This document shows positions 5,527 through 6,186 of a stretch of 6,186 nt of DNA, one piece after another (within the stretch, counting starts at the first letter, position 1; every line of letters starts with the position of its first letter). The position numbers and the translations under genes were made by a program. The DNA comes from SAR324 cluster bacterium (GTDB taxonomy: Bacteria > Bdellovibrionota > UBA2361 > JAAZON01): the NCBI GenBank assembly GCA_012797725.1, contig JAAZON010000575.1, forward strand, positions 1 to 6,186. The letters are read 5' to 3'. Below the pieces are notes generated by a model. It had not been told where the DNA came from and searched no databases. It was given only the letters and a program-made list of their open reading frames with translations.

Positions 5527-5625
5527 GTGCGGTAACGCATTTTGTATGGAGGTCACTCCCTAAAGGCACAAAGAACCCAGCCTTCCATAAAGACTGGATA
5601 GTCCCCAAGGATGTGATTAAGCAGT
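5527..5625 (+). other. Structured 5' leader of the flagellin-like gene
   Basis: This stretch lies between the predicted transcription start and the ATG at 5626. A hairpin TGCG-GTAA-CGCA (5528-5539, closed by an outer G-T pair) has a GNRA-type loop and sits at the very 5' end of the predicted transcript, where it could protect the mRNA. Further small stems are GGAG-GTCA-CTCC (5548-5559) and GACT-GGAT-AGTC (5592-5603); CCTT (5581-5584) can pair with AAGG (5607-5610) around the latter. AAGG, the only Shine-Dalgarno-like sequence seen, is 15 bases from the start codon, so translation may be weak or regulated. The stems are short and the role is inferred. Confidence 0.35.
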
Positions 5626-6186
5626 ATGGATGTTAAAGAAGTAAAATATGCAACCAATGCCCAATTAGTTGCTCAAACAGGTTCAATCTCAGACTTAAAC
5701 GATCCAAACAAATATCCAGTTCAGCAACAAATGCCAGGAGATGAGTCCCAAGGCATTCGAGTAGATGTTGAGCAAAGAAGACGTTCAAGCTCCGACCTTG
5801 TGGCAACATTAAATACTGCGATTGGTGTTGCTAATGTAGCTACAGATGCCATTGATGAGATTGAGCGCTATGTGCGTGGAATTATGGGCATAGTGGAACA
5901 GGTTGACAATGGTAATGTACCTGAGAACCGTATCGGTATCCTGGAAAACGAGGCGAATCAATTAGTAGAGGCAGTAAAGGAAACCATTAAAGTTCAAACA
6001 CCAAATGGAATACATCCATTAGAGGGTGAAGTCTATAAAGCCGCAGTGGAAGAAAGTCTAGGCAAAACTCTTGAAATAATATTACCGGATCTCTCCAGAG
6101 ACGCCCTTGGACTTGGAGAGGTTAAATTAACTACAAGAGATTTCATACTAAATACTAGAGCAGCGGTATTGCGCTCTCAGGAACAA
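5626..6186 (+). CDS. Flagellin-like protein, C-terminus cut off by window edge
   Basis: An open frame runs from ATG at 5626 to the window end, 187 codons. Residues about 61-133 have the pattern of the flagellin D1 helical region: a helix with VATDAIDEIERYVRGIMGIV, then the NG turn (DNGNVPENR), then LENEANQLVEAVKETI and a T.NG..PLEGE segment, as in flagellin's '...NG...R..L..E...L..EI......NG..L..G'. The usual flagellin N-terminus (a MA.-I-N-T-N type start) is absent; instead there is a polar, Gln-rich lead (1-45) that includes VEQRRRSSS just after it. It may therefore be a divergent flagellin, a hook-associated or capping relative, or a flagellin-like accessory protein. The sigma-28 promoter independently supports a flagellar role. 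The similarity was judged by eye. Confidence 0.6.
   Translation, partial: MDVKEVKYATNAQLVAQTGSISDLNDPNKYPVQQQMPGDESQGIRVDVEQRRRSSSDLVATLNTAIGVANVATDAIDEIERYVRGIMGIVEQVDNGNVPENRIGILENEANQLVEAVKETIKVQTPNGIHPLEGEVYKAAVEESLGKTLEIILPDLSRDALGLGEVKLTTRDFILNTRAAVLRSQEQ

Overview
The window looks like a piece of chromosome from a flagellated Gram-negative bacterium. Three consecutive plus-strand genes encode exported proteins that appear to be lipoproteins, among them a periplasmic-type M48 metalloprotease and a bacterial (Blc-type) lipocalin, which implies an outer membrane. A near-consensus sigma-28 (FliA-type) promoter before a flagellin-like gene implies flagellar motility. The ATTGCGAG...GGCAAT palindromes near the right end belong to a type seen in several Gram-negative lineages, so they do not fix the phylum. 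I do not assign a genus.

Left part (1-2671). The 5' two-thirds or more of hpt (purine salvage phosphoribosyltransferase) reads leftward off the window edge. Divergent from it, after a 137-base gap to the preferred start, is a tight three-gene operon: a small DUF4177-like lipoprotein (628-1044), an M48 zinc protease with a C-terminal SH3-like domain (1041-2093, ATGA overlap) and a Blc-type lipocalin (2094-2609, start codon abutting the previous stop). Together they look like an envelope maintenance set: proteolytic quality control plus lipid binding. A strong stem-loop at 2643-2671 closes the operon and probably also terminates the convergent minus-strand pair.

Middle part (2677-5123, minus strand). 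Two genes of unknown function form an operon. The upstream one (5123 to 3894) encodes a protein with a single N-terminal membrane anchor and a large, mostly helical extracytoplasmic domain. The downstream one (3828 to 2677) encodes a secreted, extremely cysteine-rich protein with a Thr-rich linker and an acidic Asp-Gly-Gly repeat tail. I recognise neither family. This pair is the best candidate for something undescribed. Its promoter has a good -10 box, a poor -35 and a perfect 13-base direct repeat over the -35 zone, suggesting control by an activator.

Right part (5124-6186). A 502-base gap holds the divergent promoter above, then a 203-base element with 24-base terminal inverted repeats flanked by TA on both sides (MITE-like). 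Inside it are two oppositely oriented copies of an ATTGCGAG/GGCAAT palindrome. The right-hand TA of the element is the first two bases of the -35 box of the sigma-28 promoter (TAAAGTTT-N11-GCCGACAT). That promoter drives a flagellin-like protein that runs off the right edge.
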